Of a stretch of 37,581 bases of DNA, positions 26,759 to 36,219 are shown piece after piece. The notes below the pieces were generated by a model, which was given only the letters and a program-made list of their open reading frames with translations, made no database searches and was not told the origin of the DNA. This DNA comes from Rhizobiaceae bacterium (lineage in GTDB: Bacteria > Pseudomonadota > Alphaproteobacteria > Rhizobiales > Rhizobiaceae), in NCBI GenBank assembly GCA_013214695.1, contig JABSRX010000082.1:1-37581 (forward strand), written 5' to 3'. Both the position numbers and the translations under genes were made by a program. Positions within the stretch are counted from its first letter, which is position 1. Each line of letters starts with the position of its first letter.

Positions 26759-27648
26759 TCAACAAAGTCCGTTTTTCGGTAGCCCTGAATGTAGAGCAGG
26801 GCGGTCAGATCGCCGTGATCGATACGAAATCGTGCCTGTTCGGCGACAATCGGTTTTGCATGAAGTGCAACGCCGGAGCCCGCCAGGTTCAGCATGCCAA
26901 GATCGTTTGCGCCATCGCCGACGGCCATGACGTCGCTGGTTTGCAGACCTTGCTTCTCAACAACATCCTGGAGCGCTTCGACCTTCGCATCCCGCCCCAG
27001 AATTGGAGGAATGACCTCGCCGGCGAGCTTGTCGCCTTCCACGCGAAACGTATTCGCTCGGTTTTCGTCAAAGCCCAGTGTTGCGGCAATCTTTGAGGTG
27101 AACTGTGTGAATCCGCCCGAGACCAAGGCGCAATAGGCGCCGTTGGCCTTCATGGTGGCAACCAGGGCCGGTCCGCCTGGCATCAACGTGATACGTTCCG
27201 CCAGAACCTTGTCGATGATCGACACGGGCAGGTTCTTCAGCAGCCCGACGCGTTCCCGCAGAGCCGGTTCAAATTCCAGCTCACCGCGCATGGCACGGGC
27301 GGTGATGTCAGCGACCTGTTCGCCGACGCCAGCTTCCGCGGCCAGTTCGTCGATGCATTCCTGCTGGATCAGCGTGGAGTCCATATCGGCCAGCAGCGCT
27401 TTCTTGCGCCGCTCGTCCGCCTCCTGTACCACACTGTCGATTGGCAAGGCTGACAGCACTTCGCCGAGTTTCGCTTCGGTATCCACGTCCGCATCAGCGG
27501 GCAGCGGTATGTCACAGGCAATGCCGTCGGCGAGAAAATAAACAGCGCTGGCTCCGAGCGCCTGACGGGCCTGCTCGGCCACATCGGGTGTAAGGCAAGG
27601 ATTGGCTGGATTGGCAATGAGTGTTGCAACTCTGTCGGTGAGGGCCAT
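26755..27648 (-). CDS. serB: Phosphoserine phosphatase
   Basis: KKALLADMDSTLIQQECIDELAAEAG; ALVSGGFTQFTSKIAATLGFD; AVGDGANDLGML. Confidence 0.96.
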   Translation of the reverse strand: MALTDRVATLIANPANPCLTPDVAEQARQALGASAVYFLADGIACDIPLPADADVDTEAKLGEVLSALPIDSVVQEADERRKKALLADMDSTLIQQECIDELAAEAGVGEQVADITARAMRGELEFEPALRERVGLLKNLPVSIIDKVLAERITLMPGGPALVATMKANGAYCALVSGGFTQFTSKIAATLGFDENRANTFRVEGDKLAGEVIPPILGRDAKVEALQDVVEKQGLQTSDVMAVGDGANDLGMLNLAGSGVALHAKPIVAEQARFRIDHGDLTALLYIQGYRKTDFVE

Positions 27649-27670
27649 GGAACAAATCTATCGGTGAGGA

Positions 27671-28561
27671 ATGGTGCAGAGACCGGATGCGATTTTGATA
27701 GCGGGCCCCACAGCCAGCGGCAAGTCCAAGCTGGCAATTGAAGAGGCGCTGCGCTGGGACGGAGAGATCGTCAATACGGATTCGATGCAGATCTATCCCG
27801 TATTGGACATCTTGACGGCCCGTCCTGATGCTGAAGATCTGGCCAAGGTGCCACATCATCTCTACGGAACTGCGGCGCTGGATGAGCCCTATTCGGTGGC
27901 CCGCTGGATGGAAGATGCCAGCGTTGTGGCGCAACAGATATGGTCGCGGGGCAGGGTGCCGGTATTTGTCGGGGGCACCGGATTGTACTTCCGTGGGCTC
28001 GAAAATGGCCTGGCTGCGACACCTGAAATACCGTCGGAAATTCGCGATAAAATCCGCACCGATCTGATCGAATTGGGCAGCGAAAAGCTGCACCTTCAAC
28101 TGGCCGAAATTGACCCTGACGGTGCGGCCAAATTACGCCCCTCCGATGGTCACAGAATTGCCCGTGCCTTGGAGGTCATTCGGGGCACAAATCGCCCTCT
28201 TTCCCACTATCAAAATCTGCCTCATTCGAGGCCTCTTTTGGCCGAAAAAAGCTGCCAAAAAACCGTGCTCATGCCACCGCGAAATGTGTTGCATGATCGG
28301 ATCAATATGCGAACTGACTGGATGATTGAGCAGGGCGCGGTGGCTGAGGTAGAGGCGCTTTTGGGGCTTGAACTGCCCGCAGATGCGACGGTTTTGAAGG
28401 CAATTGGCGTGCGTCAGCTGGGAAGTTATCTACATGGTAAACTAAGTCTTAAACAGGCTACAGAACAGGTAAAAGCTGCCACGCGGCAGTACGCAAAACG
28501 CCAATCGACGTGGTTCAACGGTCAGTTCGACGCAGATTGGCGATTTCGCGACATCGTCTGA
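27671..28561 (+). CDS. miaA: tRNA dimethylallyltransferase
   Basis: AILIAGPTASGKSKLAIEEALRWDGEIVNTDSMQIYPVLDILTARP; VGGTGLYFRGLENGLA; YAKRQSTWFNGQF. Confidence 0.97.
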   Translation: MVQRPDAILIAGPTASGKSKLAIEEALRWDGEIVNTDSMQIYPVLDILTARPDAEDLAKVPHHLYGTAALDEPYSVARWMEDASVVAQQIWSRGRVPVFVGGTGLYFRGLENGLAATPEIPSEIRDKIRTDLIELGSEKLHLQLAEIDPDGAAKLRPSDGHRIARALEVIRGTNRPLSHYQNLPHSRPLLAEKSCQKTVLMPPRNVLHDRINMRTDWMIEQGAVAEVEALLGLELPADATVLKAIGVRQLGSYLHGKLSLKQATEQVKAATRQYAKRQSTWFNGQFDADWRFRDIV

Positions 28562-28703
28562 GGCGTTCGCGCGCGAGCGATTATCCGCTCATTTAGACTT
28601 TGGTTATACAACAAAATCGTGCGGTGCATATTTGTGCATGGGGTTGAATCCTAGGCGGAGTTTGCAAGCTGTTTAGGACGGGAAATTCGGCGACGGGAGA
28701 CCG

Positions 28704-29459
28704 ATGAGAAAACTGGCGGATACAGCCTATTGGATCTTTGCTGTCGGCAGTGTCGGCAGCCTGGCTCTGGCTGTGTTTGTTTTCCTCCGTTTGCGGCCCG
28801 ATATTCTCTCCCGAGGCGGTTCATCCATAGGCCCGTTTGACCCGATGTTTTTGGCCGTCGTTGCGATGGGCATCACGCTGGTTTTCGGGCTGGTTATCAC
28901 CATGCCGATATTGCGCCAGCGACACCACGAACAGGAGAAGCTGACGGACCGCGCCGCCGAGCTTGAAGTGGCCGTTGTGACCGATCCGCTGACCAAGCTG
29001 TACAACCGGCGCTACTTCGAGGACGCGCTGGACGAGTATGTCAGCGAGTTCGCCAAAATCGGGGCACCATTGGCGCTGCTCACCCTCGACCTCGATCACT
29101 TCAAGAGCGTCAACGATACCTACGGCCATGATGCTGGTGATGTTGTGCTGAAGCATTTGGCCAGCAATCTGCAGAAGGTCACCAGGGAGCACGACATCGT
29201 GGCTCGAACGGGCGGGGAGGAGTTTTGCATCGTTGCACCGTTTTCTGACGCCAGTCAGATACGACCCTTCGCGGAGCGTGTCTGTCGAATGGTGGAGCAG
29301 ATGCGGGTGGACATTGGTGTGATTATTCTGAGGCCAACGATTTCGATCGGAGTGGCCTCGACTGCTGATGGGCCGAAGACGCCGAAAGAGCTGATCAAGA
29401 TCTCGGACGAGCGGCTGTATGAGGCCAAAGAGCAAGGGCGTAACCGGGTCAGCTGCTAG
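28704..29459 (+). CDS. Membrane GGDEF-domain protein (probable diguanylate cyclase)
   Basis: Two N-terminal hydrophobic helices; DPLTKLYNRRYFEDALDEY; LDLDHFKSVNDTYGHDAGD; TREHDIVARTGGEEF (GGEEF active site with RxxD five residues upstream). Confidence 0.93.
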   Translation: MRKLADTAYWIFAVGSVGSLALAVFVFLRLRPDILSRGGSSIGPFDPMFLAVVAMGITLVFGLVITMPILRQRHHEQEKLTDRAAELEVAVVTDPLTKLYNRRYFEDALDEYVSEFAKIGAPLALLTLDLDHFKSVNDTYGHDAGDVVLKHLASNLQKVTREHDIVARTGGEEFCIVAPFSDASQIRPFAERVCRMVEQMRVDIGVIILRPTISIGVASTADGPKTPKELIKISDERLYEAKEQGRNRVSC

Positions 29460-29483
29460 GCGACAAATTTTCGTCGCACCCTG

Positions 29484-29511
29484 TTGACGAAATCAAAAGC
29501 CACACTATTGT
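29484..29511 (+). promoter_or_regulatory. Candidate sigma70-type promoter for the ilv leader
   Basis: TTGACG-N16-TATTGT located 5' of the leader peptide. Pattern match only. Confidence 0.4.
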
Positions 29512-29544
29512 GTTGCGCAATTGAAATTACCCGGGGGCACGGCT

Positions 29545-29595
29545 GTGTCTAAAATTCTGGTAGTGGTGAGGAAGCGCGTTAGCGTGGTGAGATAG
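29545..29595 (+). CDS. Candidate attenuator leader peptide MSKILVVVRKRVSVVR
   Basis: GTG start preceded by GGGGG (7-nt spacing); 16 codons with Ile-Leu-Val-Val-Val and later Val and Val-Val, TAG stop in the loop of a following hairpin, upstream of ilvI. Confidence 0.75.
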   Translation: MSKILVVVRKRVSVVR

Positions 29596-29619
29596 ACTCC
29601 ACCACGAATGCTAACGCGC
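29574..29619 (+). promoter_or_regulatory. Attenuator pause hairpin overlapping the leader peptide codons
   Basis: GCGCGTTAGC-GTGGTG ... CACCAC-gaat-GCTAACGCGC: 10 bp plus 6 bp with a 4-nt bulge. Confidence 0.7.
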
Positions 29620-29622
29620 GTC

Positions 29623-29646
29623 AGGCTCCTTCGGGGGCCTTTTTTA
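29623..29646 (+). terminator. Attenuator terminator upstream of ilvI
   Basis: AGGCTCC-TTCG-GGGGCCT stem with UUCG tetraloop followed by a T-run. Confidence 0.75.
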
Positions 29647-29712
29647 TTGGTCGAAAGACCGCATTGATGGTTATTAAGTGGCGCAAAGCGCCGAGCAAAA
29701 TGGGAAGGTACA

Positions 29713-31506
29713 ATGGCAGGCAAAAGCGAAAGTGGGGCCGGTTCACGCGAAATGAGCGGAGCCGAAATGGTCGTACAGGCTTTGATCGACAATGGGGTCA
29801 CAGATCTGTTTGGATATCCAGGCGGCGCTGTACTGCCCATCTACGATGAGCTGCATCAACAGGACACCGTGCGCCACATTCTGGTGCGCCATGAGCAGGG
29901 TGGTGGGCATGCGGCCGAAGGCTATGCACGTTCCACGGGCAAGCCGGGCGTTGTCCTGGTGACATCTGGCCCTGGTGCAACCAACACCGTGACGGCTTTG
30001 CAGGATGCGTTGATGGATTCCATCCCACTTGTTTGTATTACAGGCCAGGTTCCAACGCCGCTGATCGGTTCAGACGCATTCCAGGAATGCGACACCGTTG
30101 GCATTACCCGTCCCTGCACCAAGCACAATTGGTTGGTCAGCGACGTCAACGACCTCGCCGAAATTCTGCATCAGGCCTTTCACGTCGCCACTCACGGTCG
30201 CCCTGGCCCGGTTGTTGTTGACGTTCCGAAAGATGTTCAGTTCGCGGTTGGTACCTATCATCCACCCTCCGAATTTGACCAGAAATCCTATTCGCCCAAA
30301 GTCAGCGGCGATCTGGAACAGATCAAGGCGGCGGTTGAACTGATGGCCTCGGCCCGCAAGCCCATCATCTATTCCGGTGGCGGCGTCATCAATTCCGGCC
30401 CGGAGGCCACGCAGCTGCTGCGTGAGTTGGTGAAACTGACCGACTTTCCAATCACCTCGACCTTGATGGGGCTGGGCTGCTATCCGGCCAGCGGTGACAA
30501 ATGGCTCGGTATGTTGGGCATGCACGGCACCTACGAAGCCAATATGGCGATGCACGACTGTGACGTCATGGTCTGCGTTGGTGCCCGGTTTGATGACCGG
30601 ATCACCGGCCGCGTCGACGCCTTTGCACCAAACGCCAAGATCATTCACATCGATATTGATCCGTCCTCCATCAATAAGGTTGTCCATGCGGACGTCCCGA
30701 TTATTGGTGATGTCGGCCTCGTGCTGGAAGACATGGTGCGTCTGTGGCGGGCCCACAGCGACCGTCCTGATCCGGAAGCCTTGCAGGCCTGGGAACGGCA
30801 AATCGACATTTGGCGTGATCGCAAGTCACTGGCCTACAAACCCAATGATGACGTCATCATGCCGCAATATGCGATTGAGCGTCTCTATGAGCTGACCAAG
30901 GACATGGACACCTACATCACAACCGAAGTTGGGCAGCATCAGATGTGGGCGGCTCAGTATTACGGCTTTGAGGAGCCTAATCGCTGGATGACGTCAGGTG
31001 GCCTCGGCACGATGGGCTACGGTCTGCCGGCGGCTATGGGTGTGCAAATTGCCCATCCGGACTCGCTGGTCGTCTGTATTGCCGGGGATGCGTCGGTGCA
31101 GATGAACATCCAGGAAATGTCCTCCGCGCTGCAGCACGGCACTCCCATCAAGATCATGATCTTGAACAACGAATATATGGGCATGGTGCGTCAGTGGCAG
31201 CAGCTTCTGCATGGCAACCGTTTGTCCAACTCCTATACGGAAGCCATGCCGGACTTTGTCAAACTGGCCGAAGCCTATGGCGGAACCGGTATTCGCTGCA
31301 CCAAACCATCGGAACTGGATGATGCGATCAGGCAGATGATTGAAACCGATGGACCGGTGATTTTCGACTGTTGCGTTGTCACCCTGGCCAACTGCTTCCC
31401 AATGATCCCATCAGGCAAGGCGCACAACGAAATGCTGCTGCCGGATGAGGCGACGGACGAAGCCGTTGGCTCGGCAATCGATGAAAAGGGCAAGGCGCTG
31501 GTCTAA
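29713..31506 (+). CDS. ilvI: Acetolactate synthase large subunit
   Basis: [66 protein letters not shown]; ThDP motif [29 protein letters not shown]. Confidence 0.97.
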   Translation: MAGKSESGAGSREMSGAEMVVQALIDNGVTDLFGYPGGAVLPIYDELHQQDTVRHILVRHEQGGGHAAEGYARSTGKPGVVLVTSGPGATNTVTALQDALMDSIPLVCITGQVPTPLIGSDAFQECDTVGITRPCTKHNWLVSDVNDLAEILHQAFHVATHGRPGPVVVDVPKDVQFAVGTYHPPSEFDQKSYSPKVSGDLEQIKAAVELMASARKPIIYSGGGVINSGPEATQLLRELVKLTDFPITSTLMGLGCYPASGDKWLGMLGMHGTYEANMAMHDCDVMVCVGARFDDRITGRVDAFAPNAKIIHIDIDPSSINKVVHADVPIIGDVGLVLEDMVRLWRAHSDRPDPEALQAWERQIDIWRDRKSLAYKPNDDVIMPQYAIERLYELTKDMDTYITTEVGQHQMWAAQYYGFEEPNRWMTSGGLGTMGYGLPAAMGVQIAHPDSLVVCIAGDASVQMNIQEMSSALQHGTPIKIMILNNEYMGMVRQWQQLLHGNRLSNSYTEAMPDFVKLAEAYGGTGIRCTKPSELDDAIRQMIETDGPVIFDCCVVTLANCFPMIPSGKAHNEMLLPDEATDEAVGSAIDEKGKALV

Positions 31507-31544
31507 GCCAATATAGGCTTGGATGGTTTGCTGCGGGTAAGCTG

Positions 31545-32450
31545 ATGTCAAAGACGCCGACACTGCCAGATTATCTGCTGTTGCTTCTTCTGGGAGCGAT
31601 ACTGGGGTCGAACTTCATGATGACCAAGATTTCAGTGCAGACCCTGCCACCGATGTTTGTGGTCTCATTTCGGCTGGCAGTGGCTGCCGTGATCCTCTAC
31701 GTGCTGATGAAAGCCGCCGGACTGAGCTTGCCCAAAGGCAAGATATGGTGGCCCTTGATCGGGGCAGGGGTGTTTGGTTTGACCCTGCCTTTCACCCTGC
31801 TGGCCTGGGCGCAGCAACGGGTGGATGCCGGCCTTGCCGCCATTTTGATGGCGATCATGCCGTTGTTCACGCTGCTGTTGGCCCAGATCTTCACCAAGGA
31901 TGAAAAGCCCAACCGATATGCCTTTGGGGGCTTTGCGATTGCGCTGGTGGGGATCGTGGTGCTGTTCGGTGCTGACAAACTGGCAAGTCTGGCCGATCAG
32001 AGCATCCGACAATATGCGGTTATCGGCGCGGCCCTTTGCTATGGGCTAAACGCCATTATCACCAAGCAGTTGACCGGCATGGATTGGCAACAATCATCGG
32101 CAGCGTTTTTGATCATCGCATTCGTGTTCTCGCTTCCGCTGCTGCTGCTCTCCGATCTCTCTTCGCTGGTTGCGCCCGCACATGTTTGGGCGGCCACGAT
32201 CTATACCGGGATCGTGCCGACGGCGATTGGCAGCATCATCATCATCATGATCGTGCGAAAGACCAGTGCCAGCTTTCTGTCGCAGATCAATTTTCTGGTA
32301 CCCGTATTTGGCGTTGCATTTGCCATCATCTTCCTTGATGAAGCTTTGCCGAACAATGGTGCGGTTGCCCTACTTGTCATCCTGGCGGGCGTTGCCTTGG
32401 CACGCCGTCGACTGAAACGTGAATTTATCTCTATAAACAAAGGTGTTTGA
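31545..32450 (+). CDS. EamA/DMT family transporter
   Basis: About 10 TM segments: LPDYLLLLLLGAILGSNFMMTKISVQTLPPMFVVSFRLAVAAVIL and C-terminal FLSQINFLVPVFGVAFAIIFLDEAL. Confidence 0.92.
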   Translation: MSKTPTLPDYLLLLLLGAILGSNFMMTKISVQTLPPMFVVSFRLAVAAVILYVLMKAAGLSLPKGKIWWPLIGAGVFGLTLPFTLLAWAQQRVDAGLAAILMAIMPLFTLLLAQIFTKDEKPNRYAFGGFAIALVGIVVLFGADKLASLADQSIRQYAVIGAALCYGLNAIITKQLTGMDWQQSSAAFLIIAFVFSLPLLLLSDLSSLVAPAHVWAATIYTGIVPTAIGSIIIIMIVRKTSASFLSQINFLVPVFGVAFAIIFLDEALPNNGAVALLVILAGVALARRRLKREFISINKGV

Positions 32451-32454
32451 ACCC

Positions 32455-33048
32455 ATGAAGCCTGTTGTTGAACACAAAGACGGGGCAGTAACCCCTCCGG
32501 CATCTGCCTATTTCATTGCTGAAAACCGCGAAATGATCGTTCAGCACACATTGTCGGTTCTGGTCGACAATGAATCGGGTGTGTTGGCACGTGTGATCGG
32601 GCTGTTTTCCGGGCGCGGCTACAATATTGAAAGCCTGACGGTTTCCGAAACCGAACACGACCGCCATCTTTCCCGCATCACCATCATTTCCAAGGGCACA
32701 CCGAAAGTGCTGGAGCAAATCAAGCGCCAGTTGGAACGCATGGTGCCGGTTCATCGCGTGGTGGATCTGACCTTGCGTGCGCATCGCCTGGGCCATGAGA
32801 AGCCCTTGGAACGCGAATTGGCGCTGGTGAAGGTCGCTGGTACCGGAGAGCACCGAGTTGAAGCGCTTCGCTTGGCGGAAGCCTTCGGTGCCCAGGTCGC
32901 AGATGCAAATGTCGGGCATTTCGTTTTCGAAATCACCGGACGCCAGCAAAAGATTGAGCAATTCATCTCGATCATGACTCCGCTTGGTCTGGTCGAAGTT
33001 TGTCGAACCGGTATTGCCGCGATGAACCGCGGTTCGGAAGGTATGTAG
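32455..33048 (+). CDS. ilvH: Acetolactate synthase small (regulatory) subunit
   Basis: HTLSVLVDNESGVLARVIGLFSGRGYNIESLTVSETE (ACT domain); FEITGRQQKIEQFISIMTPLGLVEVCRTGIAAMNRG. Confidence 0.97.
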   Translation: MKPVVEHKDGAVTPPASAYFIAENREMIVQHTLSVLVDNESGVLARVIGLFSGRGYNIESLTVSETEHDRHLSRITIISKGTPKVLEQIKRQLERMVPVHRVVDLTLRAHRLGHEKPLERELALVKVAGTGEHRVEALRLAEAFGAQVADANVGHFVFEITGRQQKIEQFISIMTPLGLVEVCRTGIAAMNRGSEGM

Positions 33049-33076
33049 GCGACAATAGATTCTTCAACAGTGACTC

Positions 33077-33120
33077 TTGCATTGGGCAGTAAAAGTCATT
33101 AGGTAAGGTATCCTTACCTA
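33077..33120 (+). promoter_or_regulatory. Candidate promoter with overlapping perfect dyad (operator or RNA hairpin) upstream of LysE-family gene
   Basis: TTGCAT-N17-TAGGTA; dyad TAGGTAAGG-TAT-CCTTACCTA at 33100-33120. Confidence 0.45.
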
Positions 33121-33130
33121 TTTGGTGGTT

Positions 33131-33733
33131 ATGCTCATGTCTTTGACGACATTTCTGGCTCTTCTGGTCTTCTCCTTTGTTTCGTCGATCACGCCGGGAC
33201 CGAACAACATCATGCTGTTCGCTTCCGGAGTGAATTTCGGCATGTGGCGCACCATGCCCCATGCGTTGGGCATTTCGTTTGGATTTGGCGTCTTGCTCGC
33301 TGCGGTTGGCGCTGGGGTCGGGGTGATCCTGGCAACCGTTCCGATCCTGTTTCTCGCCATCAAGGTGGCGGGTGGCCTCTACATGCTGTTCCTGGCTTGG
33401 AAAATAGCCAATTCCGGTAAGGTGGAGGCCAAGCAAGTGACCGCCAAGCCGATGACCTTTTTGCAAGCGGCCTTGTTCCAGTGGGTCAATCCGAAGGCCT
33501 GGGTGATGGCGACCGTTGCCATGTCGGCTTACACGCATGAGGGCAATTACGCTCTCAATGTCGGCATCGTTGTGTTTTCGTTTGTTGTATTGAACTTCCC
33601 ATCGGTGACGGTTTGGGCTGGCTTTGGCACCGTGATGCGCAACTTTCTGGAAGATCCGGTGAAGTTGAAGATTTTCAACTATGTCATGGCCATCGCGCTG
33701 GTGCTGTCGCTGTGGCCCATGCTGGTCACCTAA
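33131..33733 (+). CDS. LysE/Rht family translocator
   Basis: LLVFSFVSSITPGPNNIMLFASGVNFGMWRTMPHALGISFGFGVLL. ATG 33131 or 33137; the supplied ORF begins at TTG 33122. Confidence 0.9.
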   Translation: MLMSLTTFLALLVFSFVSSITPGPNNIMLFASGVNFGMWRTMPHALGISFGFGVLLAAVGAGVGVILATVPILFLAIKVAGGLYMLFLAWKIANSGKVEAKQVTAKPMTFLQAALFQWVNPKAWVMATVAMSAYTHEGNYALNVGIVVFSFVVLNFPSVTVWAGFGTVMRNFLEDPVKLKIFNYVMAIALVLSLWPMLVT

Positions 33734-34025
33734 TCACTTCAAATTCAAACTGTGTGATTGCGCACATCGGGCCGCCCTAATCTCCGTTAAGTATTTCTTA
33801 TCGGGGATTTTGACGTTGGATGAAAATCAAATAGCAAATGCCTGATGCGACAGGGAGAGTCGACGATCGCCCCTGTGCGGCCTTCCTGACCCGCCTCTTT
33901 CCAGCGAAAGGGGCGGGTAAACCGCTTTGTGCTCACCGATATGTAATAGCGACACTTGCTCCCCTTTTACCCAGTGGCTTTGGGGTGTAGGTTCCTGCCA
34001 ATATTTCATGACATCGCGAGCCTCG

Positions 34026-34973
34026 ATGACCCAAAAGCTGCCCACCTCCATCGATGAAACTCTCAACCTTCTGGCCCAGTCGAGCTATGTTGCCGACCGG
34101 TCGCTGGCGACGGTGCTGTATCTATCCTTGAAAATGCAACGCCCGCTGTTTCTCGAGGGCGAAGCGGGCGTTGGTAAAACCGAAATTGCCAAGGTGCTCG
34201 CTGAAGGGTTGGATCGGCCGCTCATTCGTTTGCAGTGCTACGAGGGGCTCGATATTTCCTCGGCCGTCTATGAGTGGAATTATGCCGCCCAGATGGTCGA
34301 CATCCGGATGCGCGAAGCCTCCGGTGATACCAACCGCGACGCCATGGAAGACGGGGTCTTTTCCGAGCGTTTCTTGATCCGACGCCCGATTATGCAGGCC
34401 TTGCAGCAGGTGGACGGGCGGGCGCCTGTTCTGCTGATCGACGAACTGGACCGTACCGATGAGGCATTCGAGGCCTTTCTGCTGGAAATTCTGTCGGACT
34501 TTCAGGTCACAATTCCGGAGCTGGGCACGATCAAAGCTGCCGAGCCACCGATTGTCATCATCACGACAAACCGGACCCGCGAAATTCACGATGCTCTGAA
34601 GCGACGCTGTTTGTATCATTGGGTGGATTACCCGGATGCGGAACGCGAGCTTGAAATCGTCAAGTTGAAGGTGCCAGGTGCCGATGCGCAACTGTCGCGT
34701 GAGATTGTCGAATATGTGCAGAAGCTGCGCACCATGGAACTGTTCAAGAACCCGGGAATCGCGGAAACCCTGGATTGGGCAACCGCGCTGATTGAATTGG
34801 ACAAGGTGGCTCTGGATCCGCAGACCGTCTCGGATACGCTTGGCGTGATCCTGAAATATCAGGATGACATCGCCGCCATTCAAAGCAGCAAGGGCGCGGA
34901 GATATTGAAGGAAATCAAGTCTGAAGCGCGGTCTCAGGGCGCGGTTGCTGGTGCTGCGGCACCCGGAGTTTGA
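34026..34973 (+). CDS. MoxR-family AAA+ ATPase (CoxD-like)
   Basis: LFLEGEAGVGKTEIAKVLAEGLDRPLIRLQCYEGLDISSAVYEWNYAAQM; LLIDELDRTDEAFEAFLLEILSDFQVTIPELGTI. Confidence 0.93.
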   Translation: MTQKLPTSIDETLNLLAQSSYVADRSLATVLYLSLKMQRPLFLEGEAGVGKTEIAKVLAEGLDRPLIRLQCYEGLDISSAVYEWNYAAQMVDIRMREASGDTNRDAMEDGVFSERFLIRRPIMQALQQVDGRAPVLLIDELDRTDEAFEAFLLEILSDFQVTIPELGTIKAAEPPIVIITTNRTREIHDALKRRCLYHWVDYPDAERELEIVKLKVPGADAQLSREIVEYVQKLRTMELFKNPGIAETLDWATALIELDKVALDPQTVSDTLGVILKYQDDIAAIQSSKGAEILKEIKSEARSQGAVAGAAAPGV

Positions 34974-34995
34974 TTTGAACGCGTCCAGCGAACCC

Positions 34996-36186
34996 ATGGA
35001 TGAGGGCAAGCTCTCTCAGAACATTCTCTATTTTGCGCGTGCCCTGCGTGATGCGGGCCTTCGTGTCGGTCCAGCTTCGGTGGTCGATGCTGTCAGGGCG
35101 GTGAAAGCTGCCGGCATTGGCAGCCGCGATGACCTCTATTGGACATTGCACTGCGTATTCGTCAGCCGCAAAGAGGACCATCCGGTTTTTGATGAGGCTT
35201 TCAAACTGTTCTGGCGTTCCCGTGACCTGATGGAGAAGATCATTGAAATGTTCTCTCCCGTGGCCAATCCGGACAAACCGCCTGAGAAACAAAAGGCCGG
35301 TCAGTCGCGGGCCGCTGAGGCGCTGTTTCAGCAAGAGGACAAGCCACGCCAGGATCGCATGGAGATCGAAGTCGATGCGACCCTGTCGATGAGCGCCAAT
35401 GAGGTTTTGCGCAAGAAGGACTTCGCTCAGATGAGCAGCGAGGAATTCGCCGCAGCACGCCAGGCGATCGAAAAGCTGCGCCTGCCGGTTGATCAGGTGC
35501 GAACACGGCGCTTCAAACCGGCCAATCGCGGCGAACGGTTCGATGCCCGGGCGGTGCTGCGCAAGTCGATGGCCACCGGTGGCGACTTGATGCTGCCGAG
35601 GTTCCGCGAACCGCGTATGGTGCAGCCCCCCTTGGTGGTGCTTGCAGACATTTCCGGTTCGATGAGCCAGTACAGCCGCATTTTCCTGCACTTTCTCCAC
35701 GCGCTGACCGACAAGCGCAAACGGGTTCACACCTTCCTATTCGGTACCCGACTGACCAATATTACCCGCGCCTTGAGGGCGAAAGACCCTGATGAGGCGC
35801 TGGACGATGTGTCTGACCAGGTGGTGGACTGGGAAGGAGGAACCCGCATTGGAGAAACATTGTCCGAGTTCAACCGTGTCTGGGGCCGCCGCGTTCTGGG
35901 GCAGGGGGCGGTGGTTCTATTGATCACCGATGGTTTGGAACGGGCCCGCGATGATGCAGATTTGGAACGGTTGGATAAAGAGATCGAACGGCTGCATAAA
36001 TCCTGTCGCCGGTTGATTTGGCTTAATCCGCTACTTCGCTTTGAGGGATTTGAGCCGCGCGCTGCAGGCGTGCGCATCATGTTGCCCCATGTTGATGAGT
36101 TTAGAACCGTGCACTCTCTCGATTCTCTGGCGGATCTGTGCGCGGCCCTTGGTTCTTCGCAGTCGTCGCCGCCGCTGCGGCGTTGA
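34996..36186 (+). CDS. VWA domain-containing protein (CoxE-like)
   Basis: MIDAS-like LVVLADISGSMSQYSRIFLHFLHAL; RVHTFLFGTRLTNITRAL; GGTRIGETLSEFNRVWGRRVLGQGAVVLLITDGLER. Alternative TTG start at 34975. Confidence 0.92.
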   Translation: MDEGKLSQNILYFARALRDAGLRVGPASVVDAVRAVKAAGIGSRDDLYWTLHCVFVSRKEDHPVFDEAFKLFWRSRDLMEKIIEMFSPVANPDKPPEKQKAGQSRAAEALFQQEDKPRQDRMEIEVDATLSMSANEVLRKKDFAQMSSEEFAAARQAIEKLRLPVDQVRTRRFKPANRGERFDARAVLRKSMATGGDLMLPRFREPRMVQPPLVVLADISGSMSQYSRIFLHFLHALTDKRKRVHTFLFGTRLTNITRALRAKDPDEALDDVSDQVVDWEGGTRIGETLSEFNRVWGRRVLGQGAVVLLITDGLERARDDADLERLDKEIERLHKSCRRLIWLNPLLRFEGFEPRAAGVRIMLPHVDEFRTVHSLDSLADLCAALGSSQSSPPLRR

Positions 36187-36219
36187 ACGCGAGCAGATTT
36201 GCTCTAAATTGGATCTGTG

